Assembly (NCBI GenBank): GCA_002454505.1
Contig: DKJA01000135.1
Location: forward strand, 1 to 19,780
DNA: 19,780 bases
Reading direction: 5' to 3'
Source: Oxalobacteraceae bacterium UBA6704
GTDB lineage: Bacteria > Pseudomonadota > Gammaproteobacteria > Burkholderiales > Burkholderiaceae_D
Shown one piece after another: positions 1-8,356 of this stretch (within the stretch, counting starts at the first letter, position 1; every line of letters begins with the position of its first letter). The notes under the pieces are model-generated. The model searched no databases. It saw only the letters and a list, made by a program, of their open reading frames with translations, and was not told the DNA's origin. A program made the translations under genes and the position numbers.

Positions 1-1626
1 ACGTGGACGGCCGTGATGCAGCTGGTCCAGCAGGGCAAGATCGACCTGGACCGGAACGTCAACGACTACCTGGATTTCCGCATCGACGAAGCGTTCGGCA
101 AGCCGATCACGATGCGCCACCTGATGAACCACCGGGCGGGCTTCGAGGAGGGGTTAAAGGATCTGCTCAGCTACGATCCGAAAACCGCGCAGACCACCGA
201 GCAGTACCTGAAACAGCATCCACGGCCGATGCTGTTCGCACCGGGCGAGGCACCGGGGTATTCGAACTATGGCGTGGCGCTGGCCGGCTATATCGTGCAG
301 CGCGTGTCCGGCGAGCCGTTTGAAAAGTATGTCGAACGGCACATCTTCCACCCGCTGGGCATGCAGCATTCCACGTTCGAACAGCCGCTGCCGGCGAAAT
401 TCCAGCCGCTGGCGAGCCAGGGGTATCGGACGGCCAGCGAGGAACCATCGGCTTTCGAACTGGTGATCACGGCGCCGGCGGGCAGCGTCAGCGCCACGGC
501 CGCCGACATGGGCCGCTTCATGCTGGCCCACCTGCAGCAGGGCAGCCTGGATGGCTACGCGATGCTCAATCCCGCCACCACGGCGCTGATGCACAGCCCC
601 AGCGAGACCAGCCTGCCGGGCTTCGGCGTGATGGCGCACGGCTTCTTCTCCGGCCAGCAGAACGGCCGCACCGTGATCGGCCACGGCGGCGATACGGTGG
701 TGTTCCATACCGAGTGCAATCTGCTGCCGCAGGAGGGCGTCGGCATCTTCTTCTCGTTCAACAGCCGCGGCAAGGATGCCGCCGTGTATGGCGCCCGCAA
801 GGAGCTGTTCGACGGTTTCATGGACCGCTACTTCCCGGTGGCCGCTGTCGTCGATGCTCCCGCGCTGCCCACGGCGAAGGACGATGCGCAGCGCATCGCG
901 GGACGCTATGAAAGCTCGCGCCGCGTCGAACACGGGTTCCTGACCGTGCTCTATCTGCTGGAGCAGGCCGTCATCACGGCCAATGAGGACGGCACGATCA
1001 AGGCGCCGAGCGGCCCGGCGGGCGAACCGGCCACATTCCGCGAAGTGGGCCCGCAACTGTGGCGCAAGGTGGGCGGCACGCAGATGCTGGCGCTAAAAGA
1101 TGTGAACGGCGTGAAGACGGTGATCGACAGCGAGAACCCCGTCTCCGTGCTGCAGCAGGCATCGTTCGCGCGCTCGGCGCCGCTGAACCTGACGGTGCTG
1201 ACGCTGTCGCTGCTGGTCATCGTCGTCACGCTGGTGCTGTGGCCCCTCGGTGCATTGCTGCGCCGCGCCGACCGGGCCACCAGCGGCGCCTCGGCCGGAC
1301 TGCGGCGGCTCCGCAAGATCCAGTACATCGCCGTGGCCGTCTCCGCTGTCTACCTGCTGGCCTGGTTCATCCTGATCAAGCCCGTCCTCAGCACCGACCT
1401 GGGCATCTACAGCACGGCCAACGACTGGCTGATCGGCGCGATGGAGCTGAGCGGCCTGCTGGCAGTCGCTGCGGCCATAGCCGCCGTGTGGGCCGCGTGG
1501 CGCATGCTGCGCACCGACGCGTCGCGGCTGGCGCGGACCTGGGGCGTCGTCGTCGCGCTGGCCTTGCTTGGTGTCGTGTGGATCGGCCTGGTGGGTCAGC
1601 TGATCACGTGGAACCTGAATTACTGA
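1..1626 (+). CDS. S12 beta-lactamase-family serine hydrolase with C-terminal membrane domain (5' partial)
   Basis: The frame is open from the first base, so the start lies outside the window. The protein belongs to the class C beta-lactamase / S12 peptidase fold. The visible part opens with the helix that normally follows the catalytic SxxK motif, so the nucleophile should lie just upstream of the edge. The YxN motif is YSN at 259-267 and the third motif is HGG at 682-690. After the hydrolase domain (to about 1170) there are four hydrophobic segments near 1183-1250, 1318-1377, 1426-1500 and 1540-1610, ending in a short hydrophilic tail, so the catalytic domain is tethered to the inner membrane, probably facing the periplasm. 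It is the first visible gene of a tight operon with an MFS transporter, a second S12 hydrolase and an M81 peptidase, which favours a peptidase, amidase or esterase over a true beta-lactamase. Substrate unknown. Confidence 0.88.
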   Translation, partial: TWTAVMQLVQQGKIDLDRNVNDYLDFRIDEAFGKPITMRHLMNHRAGFEEGLKDLLSYDPKTAQTTEQYLKQHPRPMLFAPGEAPGYSNYGVALAGYIVQRVSGEPFEKYVERHIFHPLGMQHSTFEQPLPAKFQPLASQGYRTASEEPSAFELVITAPAGSVSATAADMGRFMLAHLQQGSLDGYAMLNPATTALMHSPSETSLPGFGVMAHGFFSGQQNGRTVIGHGGDTVVFHTECNLLPQEGVGIFFSFNSRGKDAAVYGARKELFDGFMDRYFPVAAVVDAPALPTAKDDAQRIAGRYESSRRVEHGFLTVLYLLEQAVITANEDGTIKAPSGPAGEPATFREVGPQLWRKVGGTQMLALKDVNGVKTVIDSENPVSVLQQASFARSAPLNLTVLTLSLLVIVVTLVLWPLGALLRRADRATSGASAGLRRLRKIQYIAVAVSAVYLLAWFILIKPVLSTDLGIYSTANDWLIGAMELSGLLAVAAAIAAVWAAWRMLRTDASRLARTWGVVVALALLGVVWIGLVGQLITWNLNY

Positions 1627-1633
1627 GCGGGCC

Positions 1634-2929
1634 ATGCCGGTCTCCGTCTCCATCGATGCCGCCGTGGCACCGCGCGGCGCGGGCCGCAATGCCGCCATCG
1701 GCCTGATCACGCTGGCCCTGTTCACCGGCACGGCGGCGCGCTATGTTCTGAGCCCCGTGCAGGAGCTGGTGCGCGCCGACCTGGGCCTGGGCGACAACCA
1801 GGTCGCACTGTTGCAGGGCATGGCGCTGGCGCTGCCCACCGCGCTGATGTCGATTCCGCTGGGCCGGCTGGTCGACCGCACCAACCGGGCGCGCTTGCTG
1901 TTCGTGCTGGCGCTGCTGTGCGCGCTGGGCAGCGTGCTGACGGCGCTGGCGCAGGATTTTACGACCGCTTTTCTTTCGCGCATGCTGGTCGGAGCAACCG
2001 TGGTGGCGGCGCAGCCGGCCGCGTTATCGCTGGTGGCCGACCTGACCGCGCCGGCCGAGCGGGGCCGGATGATCACCGTCACGTCGCTGGGCCAGGCCGC
2101 CGGTGCGACCGCCGCCTATATGCTGGCCGGCATGCTGCTGCCGTGGCTGGCCACGCTGTCGTCCATCGCGCCGTGGCGGGTGGTGCAGCTGATCTTTGCT
2201 GCAGCGATTCTCGTCGCTGCGGTGCCGGTGTGGTTCATGCGGGAGCCGGCCCGGCAGGAAGCCGGTGTCACGCCGAGCGGCCGGCTGGCCGATGCGCTGC
2301 GCGCACTGTGGACTTACCGCCGCTTCCTGCTGCCGCTGGTGGGCGGGCTGGTCACCGTGGGCATGGCCGATGCGGCCGCGTCGATCTGGGCGGTGCCGGT
2401 GCTGACGCGCCAGTTCCACCAGACGCCGGCCGACTTCGGCGTGTGGATGGGATTGCTGAACCTGGGCTCCGGCGTCGTCGGCGCCGTGCTGGGCGGGTTT
2501 GCCGCCGATGTGGGCCAGCGCAAGCGGGGGCGTGCGGGCGTGCTGACGAGCGCCGTGATCGCCAGCGCCATATCCGTGCCGGCCGCGCTGTTCCCGATCA
2601 TGCCGGGCGTCGGCGGGTTTGCGGTCCTGCTGACCATCCTGCTGACGGCCGGGGCCTGCGCCAACGTCGCCTCGACGGCCGCCATCATGATCTTGCTGCC
2701 CAATGAATTGCGCGGCATCTGCCTGAGCCTCGTCGTGGCCGTGATGGGCATTGCGGCGTATGGCATCGCGCCGCTGCTCGTCAGCCTGGCCGCGCAGGCA
2801 TTCGGGCAGGACCGCAGCATCATCATGCCGCTCACTTGCGTGGGCTTCATCACCAGCGTCTGCGCGACGGCCGCCTTCGTGCGGGCGATGCGCGTTGCCG
2901 GAACCATCCAGACAGGGGAAACCAGATGA
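1634..2929 (+). CDS. MFS transporter, Spinster/MlrD-like
   Basis: A 431-residue major facilitator protein with about 12 hydrophobic segments, located in the inner membrane. The DLGLGDNQVALLQG stretch (about residues 49-62), followed by the motif A loop GRLVDRTNRAR (77-87) between helices 2 and 3, is typical of Spinster-like and general sugar/oligopeptide MFS carriers. A short basic loop around residue 200 separates the two six-helix halves. The gene starts 7 bases after the upstream hydrolase stop and its own stop overlaps the next start (ATGA), so it is translationally coupled to both hydrolases. Context suggests it moves the substrate or product of the surrounding peptidases. Direction and substrate cannot be read from the sequence. 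Family call is firm; the MlrD comparison rests on neighbours and is weaker. Confidence 0.88.
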   Translation: MPVSVSIDAAVAPRGAGRNAAIGLITLALFTGTAARYVLSPVQELVRADLGLGDNQVALLQGMALALPTALMSIPLGRLVDRTNRARLLFVLALLCALGSVLTALAQDFTTAFLSRMLVGATVVAAQPAALSLVADLTAPAERGRMITVTSLGQAAGATAAYMLAGMLLPWLATLSSIAPWRVVQLIFAAAILVAAVPVWFMREPARQEAGVTPSGRLADALRALWTYRRFLLPLVGGLVTVGMADAAASIWAVPVLTRQFHQTPADFGVWMGLLNLGSGVVGAVLGGFAADVGQRKRGRAGVLTSAVIASAISVPAALFPIMPGVGGFAVLLTILLTAGACANVASTAAIMILLPNELRGICLSLVVAVMGIAAYGIAPLLVSLAAQAFGQDRSIIMPLTCVGFITSVCATAAFVRAMRVAGTIQTGETR

Positions 2930-4554
2930 GCGATTTCGTTGCGAAGCTTGATGCACTGTTCCAGCCGGTGAACCGCGGCGACGCGCCCGGCCTCGTGGTC
3001 GGCGTGGCACTGCACGGCAAGCCGATCTACCGGCGCGGCTTCGGTCTGGCCAGCATCGAGCATGGCGTCGCCAATACGCCGTGGACGCGCATGCGCATCG
3101 GCTCCACCAGCAAGCACGTCGCCAGCCTGGCGGCGCTGCTGCTGGCGGAAGAGGGCAAGCTCGATCTCGACACCGGCGTACGCGCCTATGTGCCGGAACT
3201 GCCCGCCGGCCCGCACGAACCCACGCTGCGCCAGTTCATGGCGCACACGAGCGGCATCCGCGACAGCCTCGACGTGGGCTTCGTCGCGGCCGGCCTGACC
3301 ATCAAGCCGAAGGGCGAGGGACTGGCCGTGCAGGCGCGCCAGCGCGACGTCAACTTCCCGCCCGGCGAGAAGATGATCTACAACAATGGCGGCTACCACC
3401 TGCTGTCGCTGGCGATCGAGCGTGCGAGCGGTGTGCCGTTCGAGCAGTTTTTAAAGGAGCGCATCTTCACGCCGCTGGCGATGCACGACACGCTGTCCGT
3501 GCCCAGCGACTTCGAGATCCACCAGGGCGTGGCGACGATGCACGTGGCGCAGCCGGACGGCACATACCGGCGGGGCATCTTCCCCAGCGAAGAGGTGCGC
3601 GCCGAGGGCGCCATCATCTCGACCATCGACGACATGCTGCGCTGGCTGGCCCACCTGCGCGGCCCGCATACGGTGGGCAGCGAAGCAAGCTGGCAGCAAC
3701 TGCTGACGCCCGTACGCCTGAACAACGGCGTTGCCACCGGCTATTCGCTGGGCCTGCTCGTAGAACAGTACCGTGGCGTGGACGTCATTCACCACGGCGG
3801 CACGGTGATCGGCGGCACCTGCCAGATGCTGACCGTGCCGGCGCATGCGCTGGACATCATCATCCTGTCGAACGGCGCGCCGGTGAACGTGGGCGAGCTG
3901 GCCAACAAGGTGATCGAGGCCGTGCTGGGCGAGGAGGCATTCACCCAGCCCGCCGAAACCATCGCGGCCAGTGCGGCCTTCAAGCCGCTGGTCGGCGCGC
4001 TGTACGCGTCGCCAACGGCCGACATGGTGTTCGGCTTCGGCGACGCGGACGGCAAGCTGGGTTTCATCATCCACAATTCGCCGGCGATTCCCGCGCGGGA
4101 GGAGCAGGGCGCCTTGTCCCTCGCATTCAGCCGCACGGTGACAGGGCCGTACCGCGTGAGGATGGAGCCGCTGGCCGCGGACGGGATCGCGCCGCAGACG
4201 CTGGAGCTGGATGAAGCCGGCACGCTGCATCGGCTTGAAAAGCTGCCGGCGACGCCGCCGCTCGCTGAAGCGGGCAAGCCGCTGGTGGGCCGCTACCGCG
4301 TGCCGGACCTGCATGCGCAGGCCGTGATCGAATTCGCTGGCGACGCGCTGCTGGTGCGGATCGCCAGCGAATACGGGCCGAACGTGCTGGTGCTGAAGGC
4401 CTATTCGGCCGACATCTTCGGCTGGCAGTACACCGGCCAGCTGGCCGCGCTGGGCGGCACGCTGCACGTGGAGCGCAGCGGGGGCAGGGTAACCGGCCTG
4501 CGCGTCAACACGCTGCGCACCCGCCACCTGCACTTCGAACGCGTGGAGGACTGA
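2926..4554 (+). CDS. S12 serine hydrolase, D-aminopeptidase/MlrB-like
   Basis: I chose ATG 2926, which overlaps the transporter stop as ATGA and gives 542 residues; the frame is open further upstream but that part reads through the transporter gene. The catalytic set of family S12 is complete: STSK at residues 60-63 (nucleophile Ser60, Lys63), YNN at 152-154 and HHGG with His290. The beta-lactamase-like domain ends near residue 340 and is followed by about 200 residues of beta-rich, lipocalin-like sequence. Domain order and length resemble Ochrobactrum D-aminopeptidase and MlrB of microcystin degraders, and are longer than class C beta-lactamases. No signal peptide is visible, so a cytoplasmic location is likely. 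With the adjoining M81 peptidase it probably cleaves non-standard or D-residue peptides. Exact substrate is not known. Confidence 0.88.
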   Translation: MSDFVAKLDALFQPVNRGDAPGLVVGVALHGKPIYRRGFGLASIEHGVANTPWTRMRIGSTSKHVASLAALLLAEEGKLDLDTGVRAYVPELPAGPHEPTLRQFMAHTSGIRDSLDVGFVAAGLTIKPKGEGLAVQARQRDVNFPPGEKMIYNNGGYHLLSLAIERASGVPFEQFLKERIFTPLAMHDTLSVPSDFEIHQGVATMHVAQPDGTYRRGIFPSEEVRAEGAIISTIDDMLRWLAHLRGPHTVGSEASWQQLLTPVRLNNGVATGYSLGLLVEQYRGVDVIHHGGTVIGGTCQMLTVPAHALDIIILSNGAPVNVGELANKVIEAVLGEEAFTQPAETIAASAAFKPLVGALYASPTADMVFGFGDADGKLGFIIHNSPAIPAREEQGALSLAFSRTVTGPYRVRMEPLAADGIAPQTLELDEAGTLHRLEKLPATPPLAEAGKPLVGRYRVPDLHAQAVIEFAGDALLVRIASEYGPNVLVLKAYSADIFGWQYTGQLAALGGTLHVERSGGRVTGLRVNTLRTRHLHFERVED

Positions 4555-4555
4555 G

Positions 4556-6004
4556 ATGAAATTCTTCCTGGCCGAACTGGTCACCGAAACGAATACCTTT
4601 GCCGCCGCGCCGACCGGATTGGGCGGCTTCGAGGAATACGGCATTTATCATGGCGACGCCAGCCGCCGCGCGCCGGAAGGCATGGGCGCGCTGATGCACT
4701 ACCTGCGCACGCTGATGGAAGGCGACGGCCACGAAGTCGTCGAGAGCATCTGCGCGCTGGCGCAGCCGGCCAACCGCACGGTGCGGCGGGTCTACGAAGC
4801 GCTGCGCGATGAAATCCTGGCCGACCTGCGCGCCGCGCTTCCCGTCGATGCGGTGCAGCTGATGCTGCACGGCGCGATGGCAGCCGAAGGCTACGACGAT
4901 TGCGAAGGCGACCTGCTGTCGCGCATCCGCGCCATCGTGGGACCGGACGTGCCCATCGGCGCGGAGCTGGACCTGCATTGCCATTACACGGCGCTGATGC
5001 ACGAGTCGGCGGATGCGATCATCGCGTTCAAGGAATACCCGCACGTCGATGCGCAGCCTCGCGCGCTGGAACTGTACCGCATACTGGCCGGTACGGCGGA
5101 AGGAAGGCTGCGGCCTGTTTCCGCGGTGTTCGACTGCCGGATGGTCGGTCTGTGGCAGACCACGCGCGAGCCGATGGCGTCGTTCGTGCAGCGCATGCAG
5201 GCCGTCGAGGCGCAGCCCGGCGTGCTGTCGGTGTCGCTCGGGCATGGCTTCCCGTGGGGCGACGTGCCCGAGGCGGGCGCCAAGCTGTGGGTCGTCACCG
5301 ACAACGATCCGGCACTGGCCCGCACGCTGGCCGACCAGCTGGGTCGCGAGTTCCGGGAACTGCGCGAAGCCGCGCGCGCGCATGCCGACAGCATCGATGT
5401 CGCACTCGATGTCGCACTGGAGGCCGGCGACGGGCCGGTGGTGCTGGCCGACGTGGCCGACAATCCGGGCGGCGGCGCCGCCTGCGACAGCACCTTCATC
5501 CTGCAGCGGATCGTCGAACGGCAAGTGGCGAATGCGGCGGTGGGGGCAATCTGGGATCTCGGCGCCGTGCACATCTGCCAGAACGCCGGCGTGGGCGCGG
5601 AACTCGATCTGCGCATTGGCGGCAAATGCGGGCCGGCGTCGGGAACGCCGGTGGATCTGCGCGTGGTGATTCGCGCCGTGGTCGAGAACCACAGCCAGAA
5701 CGCGCTGGGTGTGCGCGAGCGACTGGGCACCTGCGTTTGGGTCGAGGCGGCCAACGGGCTGCAAATCGTGCTGTCGTCGGTCCGCACGCAGACCTACAGC
5801 ACCGAGGTGTTCACCGGGCTGGGCATCACGCTGGCGGACAAGCGCGTGATCGTCGTCAAATCCACCCAGCACTTCTACGCGGAGTTCGCCCCGCTGGCCC
5901 GCGCCGTGCTGTACGTGACGACGCCGGGTGCGATGAACTTCGATTTCGGCAGCATCGACTACCGCCTGCGGTCGCTGGATTACTGGCCGCGCGTGGCCAT
6001 TTGA
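4556..6004 (+). CDS. M81 family metallopeptidase (MlrC-like)
   Basis: A 482-residue protein starting one base after the upstream stop. It carries the N-terminal M81 (DUF1485) domain with ETNTF (Glu11), MLHGAM (His105), ELDLHCHYT (Asp139, His141) and EYPHVD (His163), followed by the MlrC C-terminal domain opening with DVADNPGGGA near residue 300. The spacing of Glu11, His105, Asp139, His141 and His163 equals that of the zinc-site residues I recall for Sphingomonas MlrC (Glu56, His150, Asp184, His186, His208), so the metal site appears intact. MlrC hydrolyses linear and tetrapeptide products of microcystin next to the Adda residue. Here the natural substrate is unknown. No signal peptide, so cytoplasmic. 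The 3' end overlaps the convergent MFS gene by 25 bases. Confidence 0.92.
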   Translation: MKFFLAELVTETNTFAAAPTGLGGFEEYGIYHGDASRRAPEGMGALMHYLRTLMEGDGHEVVESICALAQPANRTVRRVYEALRDEILADLRAALPVDAVQLMLHGAMAAEGYDDCEGDLLSRIRAIVGPDVPIGAELDLHCHYTALMHESADAIIAFKEYPHVDAQPRALELYRILAGTAEGRLRPVSAVFDCRMVGLWQTTREPMASFVQRMQAVEAQPGVLSVSLGHGFPWGDVPEAGAKLWVVTDNDPALARTLADQLGREFRELREAARAHADSIDVALDVALEAGDGPVVLADVADNPGGGAACDSTFILQRIVERQVANAAVGAIWDLGAVHICQNAGVGAELDLRIGGKCGPASGTPVDLRVVIRAVVENHSQNALGVRERLGTCVWVEAANGLQIVLSSVRTQTYSTEVFTGLGITLADKRVIVVKSTQHFYAEFAPLARAVLYVTTPGAMNFDFGSIDYRLRSLDYWPRVAI

Positions 6005-7137
6005 CGCCGCTGCAAGGCCATCATCGCGAGCGCGCTGGCGGCCATCGCTGCGCCGGCCAGTGCCACGGTGGGATAGCCGAAACCCGTGTCGATCACGCCG
6101 CCGCCCAGCGCCGCGCCAATCGCGTTGCCCAGGTTGAAGGCGCCGATATTCATGGCAGATGCCAGGTTCGGCGCATCGGCGGCCGCTTCCATCACGCGCA
6201 TCTGCAGCGGCGGCACGATGGCGAAGCTGGCGATGCCCCACACCAGGATGGTTACCGCGGCGGCGGCCGGCAGGCGCATCACGCCGGCAAATACCACCAG
6301 CGCGGCAGCCAGTGCCACGAGCGACACCACCAGCGTGCGCGTCGGCGCGCGATCCGCCGCCTTGCCGCCCCACACGTTCCCGATCGTCATGCCGACGCCG
6401 AACAGCATCATCATGGCGGTCACGAATGCCGTGGAAGCGTGGGCCTCCTCGCGCAGGATCGGCACGATGTAGGTGAAGACCGTGAACATGGCGCTCGAAC
6501 CCAGCACCGTCAGCAGCAGCGCGCCAAGCACGGGACCGCGCACGAGCACTTTCAGCTCCGCCTTGATATTGCCGCCGCTGGTTGCCGGCAGGTCCGGCAG
6601 CGCGAAGCGCAGCGCCACCATGGCAAACGCGCCCAGCACGGCGACGCCCGCAAACGCGGTACGCCAGCCGATCGTTTCGCCCACCCAGGTGGCCAGCGGC
6701 ACGCCGCCGATGGTGGCAATCGTCAGGCCGAGGAACATGGTGGCGACCGCACCGGCGCGGCGTTCCGGCGCCACCACGCTGGCGGCAACCACCGAGCCGA
6801 CACCGAAGAATGTGCCATGGTTGAACGACGTGAGAATGCGGGCAGCCATCAGCGTGGCGTAACTGTCGGCCAAGGCGGACAGCAGGTTGCCGACCGTGAA
6901 AATGCCCATCAGCGCGATCAGCAGCGTGCGGCGGGGCACCTTGGTCGTGGTGAGCGTCAGCAGCGGCGCGCCGATCAGCACGCCCATGGCGTAGGCGCTG
7001 ACCAGCATGCCGGCGGCGGGAATGGTGACGCCGAGATCGGTGGCGATCGCGGGCAGCATGCCCATCGGGGCGAATTCGGTGACGCCGATGCCGAAGGCGC
7101 CGATGGCCAGGGCGAGCAGGGGGAGAGGGATGCGCAT
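5980..7137 (-). CDS. MFS exporter, DHA1 family (AraJ-type)
   Basis: A 385-residue inner-membrane transporter with about 12 membrane segments. The N-terminus has the AraJ/DHA1 signature GVTEFAPMGMLPAIATDLGV (residues 18-37), and helix 5 carries the antiporter motif C pattern, GLTIATIGGVPLATWVG, which marks proton-coupled exporters of drugs, sugars or arabinose-like compounds. The start at 7137 is the first Met before the first helix. It reads divergently from a LysR regulator with 96 bases between starts, the usual arrangement for a LysR-controlled efflux gene. Its 3' end overlaps the peptidase gene convergently without a visible terminator. Substrate cannot be inferred; a link to the peptidase operon is possible but not shown. 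Confidence 0.9.
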   Translation of the reverse strand: MRIPLPLLALAIGAFGIGVTEFAPMGMLPAIATDLGVTIPAAGMLVSAYAMGVLIGAPLLTLTTTKVPRRTLLIALMGIFTVGNLLSALADSYATLMAARILTSFNHGTFFGVGSVVAASVVAPERRAGAVATMFLGLTIATIGGVPLATWVGETIGWRTAFAGVAVLGAFAMVALRFALPDLPATSGGNIKAELKVLVRGPVLGALLLTVLGSSAMFTVFTYIVPILREEAHASTAFVTAMMMLFGVGMTIGNVWGGKAADRAPTRTLVVSLVALAAALVVFAGVMRLPAAAAVTILVWGIASFAIVPPLQMRVMEAAADAPNLASAMNIGAFNLGNAIGAALGGGVIDTGFGYPTVALAGAAMAASALAMMALQRRQMATRGQ

Positions 7138-7233
7138 GGGATGATCCTATTAGTGAATGGCGCAGTATAATTGGCGTCACTCCGGGGAAACAGCCCCGAT
7201 ACGGCGAAACACCTTTGCCAGAAATTCACAAAT
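7138..7233. promoter_or_regulatory. Divergent promoter region between MFS exporter and LysR regulator
   Basis: This 96-base gap must hold both promoters. A perfect TATAAT sits at 7166-7171 on the plus strand (towards the regulator), and the complementary strand reads TATACT over almost the same bases, so the two -10 regions may overlap. No good -35 hexamer accompanies either. A short hairpin (CGGGG 7183-7187 with CCCCG 7194-7198) lies in the presumed regulator leader. A LysR operator is expected here but I could not point to a convincing one. Confidence 0.45.
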
Positions 7234-8160
7234 ATGGATGTCAGTGGTCAATCCGGCGAAATGCGCGTGTTCGCGCAGATCGCCAAGGACGGCAGCCTGT
7301 CGGGCGCCGCGCGCACGCTGGGACTGACGCCGTCGGCGGTCAGCCGCATCGTCGCGCGTATCGAGGAAAGGCTGGGCACGCGTCTGCTGGTGCGCACCAC
7401 GCGCACCCTGCAGTTGTCGGTCGAAGGGGAGACGTATCTGCGCGCGGCGCACCGCATCCTGGCCGACATTGCCGAGGTAGAGGAATCGATCGCCGACCAG
7501 GCCGTGCCCAGCGGCCGGATCCGCGTCACCGCCTCGCTGGCGCACGGACGCATCGCGATCGTGCCGATGCTCAAGGCGTTCACGGCCCGCTATCCGGGCA
7601 TCCTCATCGACCTGATCCTCAGCGACCAGGTGCTCGACATCCTGGGCGGCCAGGCCGACGTGGCCATCCGCTTCGGCGCACTGCCCGACAGTCCACTCAC
7701 CGCGCGCCGGCTGGGCGAGACGGGCCGCGTGATCGTCGCGTCGCCCGACTACCTGGCCCGCCACGGCGCGCCGCAGGTGCCGGAAGACCTGCATCGCCAC
7801 AACTGTCTGGGCTTCACGTTCCGCCGCACCGAAGCCCCGTGGCCCTTCCGCCGCGACGGCCGCGACTTCACGCTCGACCTGCACGGCACCATCGCGGCGA
7901 ACAGCGGCGAGGCGCTGTCGCAACTGTCCCGCCTGGGCGTGGGCATCTCGCGCGGCGGCAGGTTCACGGTGCAGGATGACATCGACAGCGGCCGCCTGGT
8001 GCCGCTGCTCGAGGCGTTCAATCCGCAGGACCGCGAAGCGTTTCACGCCGTGTTCATCGGCGGCGCGACGATGCCGGCGCGTGTGCGGGTGTTTGTGGAT
8101 TTTCTGGTGGAGAGGTTCGCCGCGGGGGCGGGGTCAGCTCCGCTTCAGCAGGAGGGCTAG
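7234..8160 (+). CDS. LysR-family transcriptional regulator
   Basis: Starting at ATG 7234 the product is 308 residues, normal for LysR proteins. The frame is open 21 codons upstream, but the family's N-terminus fits the chosen Met. The N-terminal winged helix-turn-helix (about residues 9-66) has the pattern FAQIAKDGSLSGAARTLGLT followed by PSAVSRIVARIEERLGTRLL. The substrate-binding domain (about 90-295) has the usual IRFGALPDSPLTARRLG segment found in the CrgA/DmlR-like branch. It most likely controls the divergent MFS exporter. The last residues (GSAPLQQEG) run into DNA that also encodes a minus-strand remnant, so the original C-terminus may have been altered. Confidence 0.92.
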   Translation: MDVSGQSGEMRVFAQIAKDGSLSGAARTLGLTPSAVSRIVARIEERLGTRLLVRTTRTLQLSVEGETYLRAAHRILADIAEVEESIADQAVPSGRIRVTASLAHGRIAIVPMLKAFTARYPGILIDLILSDQVLDILGGQADVAIRFGALPDSPLTARRLGETGRVIVASPDYLARHGAPQVPEDLHRHNCLGFTFRRTEAPWPFRRDGRDFTLDLHGTIAANSGEALSQLSRLGVGISRGGRFTVQDDIDSGRLVPLLEAFNPQDREAFHAVFIGGATMPARVRVFVDFLVERFAAGAGSAPLQQEG

Positions 8161-8271
8161 CTGTGCGTTGCCGTGATCAGGCTCCATATCGCGGCAGAGT
8201 TCCAGTGCAGACAACGAAGTACGGCCGGCACGGACCGCGCCATGGGCATCTGAAGGTATCGAAGGGTGCTG
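8134..8271 (-). pseudogene. Possible C-terminal remnant of a lost gene, overlapping the LysR 3' end
   Basis: Read on the minus strand, 8271 to 8134 is an open stretch of 45 codons bounded by TGA on both sides and with no early start codon. The deduced peptide looks protein-like: SALELCRDMEPDHGNA followed by QLALLLKRS and a stop, with natural codon usage and the amphipathic spacing of a TPR-like or helical C-terminus. It lacks any upstream portion in the window, so I read it as the tail of a deleted gene or part of a dispersed intergenic element. The stop codon and last eight codons lie inside the LysR gene. I could not assign a family. Confidence 0.3.
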
Positions 8272-8356
8272 TCATTCCGGCGCACTTCGGCATCGTGCGG
8301 TCGCCTGCATCGAACGACGGATGCGATGCTGCGACCCCGGATGATTCGGCTTTACG

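Noticed and set aside
154..1056. Long minus-strand open frame (300 codons)
   Set aside because: Opposes a clear S12 hydrolase with YSN and HGG motifs; composition is arginine/histidine/alanine-rich as in GC-rich antisense frames.
1..1626. True beta-lactamase (antibiotic resistance) assignment
   Set aside because: Fold is shared with peptidases and esterases; the membrane tail and peptidase operon make resistance unlikely.
4505..7180. Very long minus-strand open frame (891 codons)
   Set aside because: It reads an alternative frame of the MFS exporter and the antisense of the M81 gene; no domain or signal is visible.
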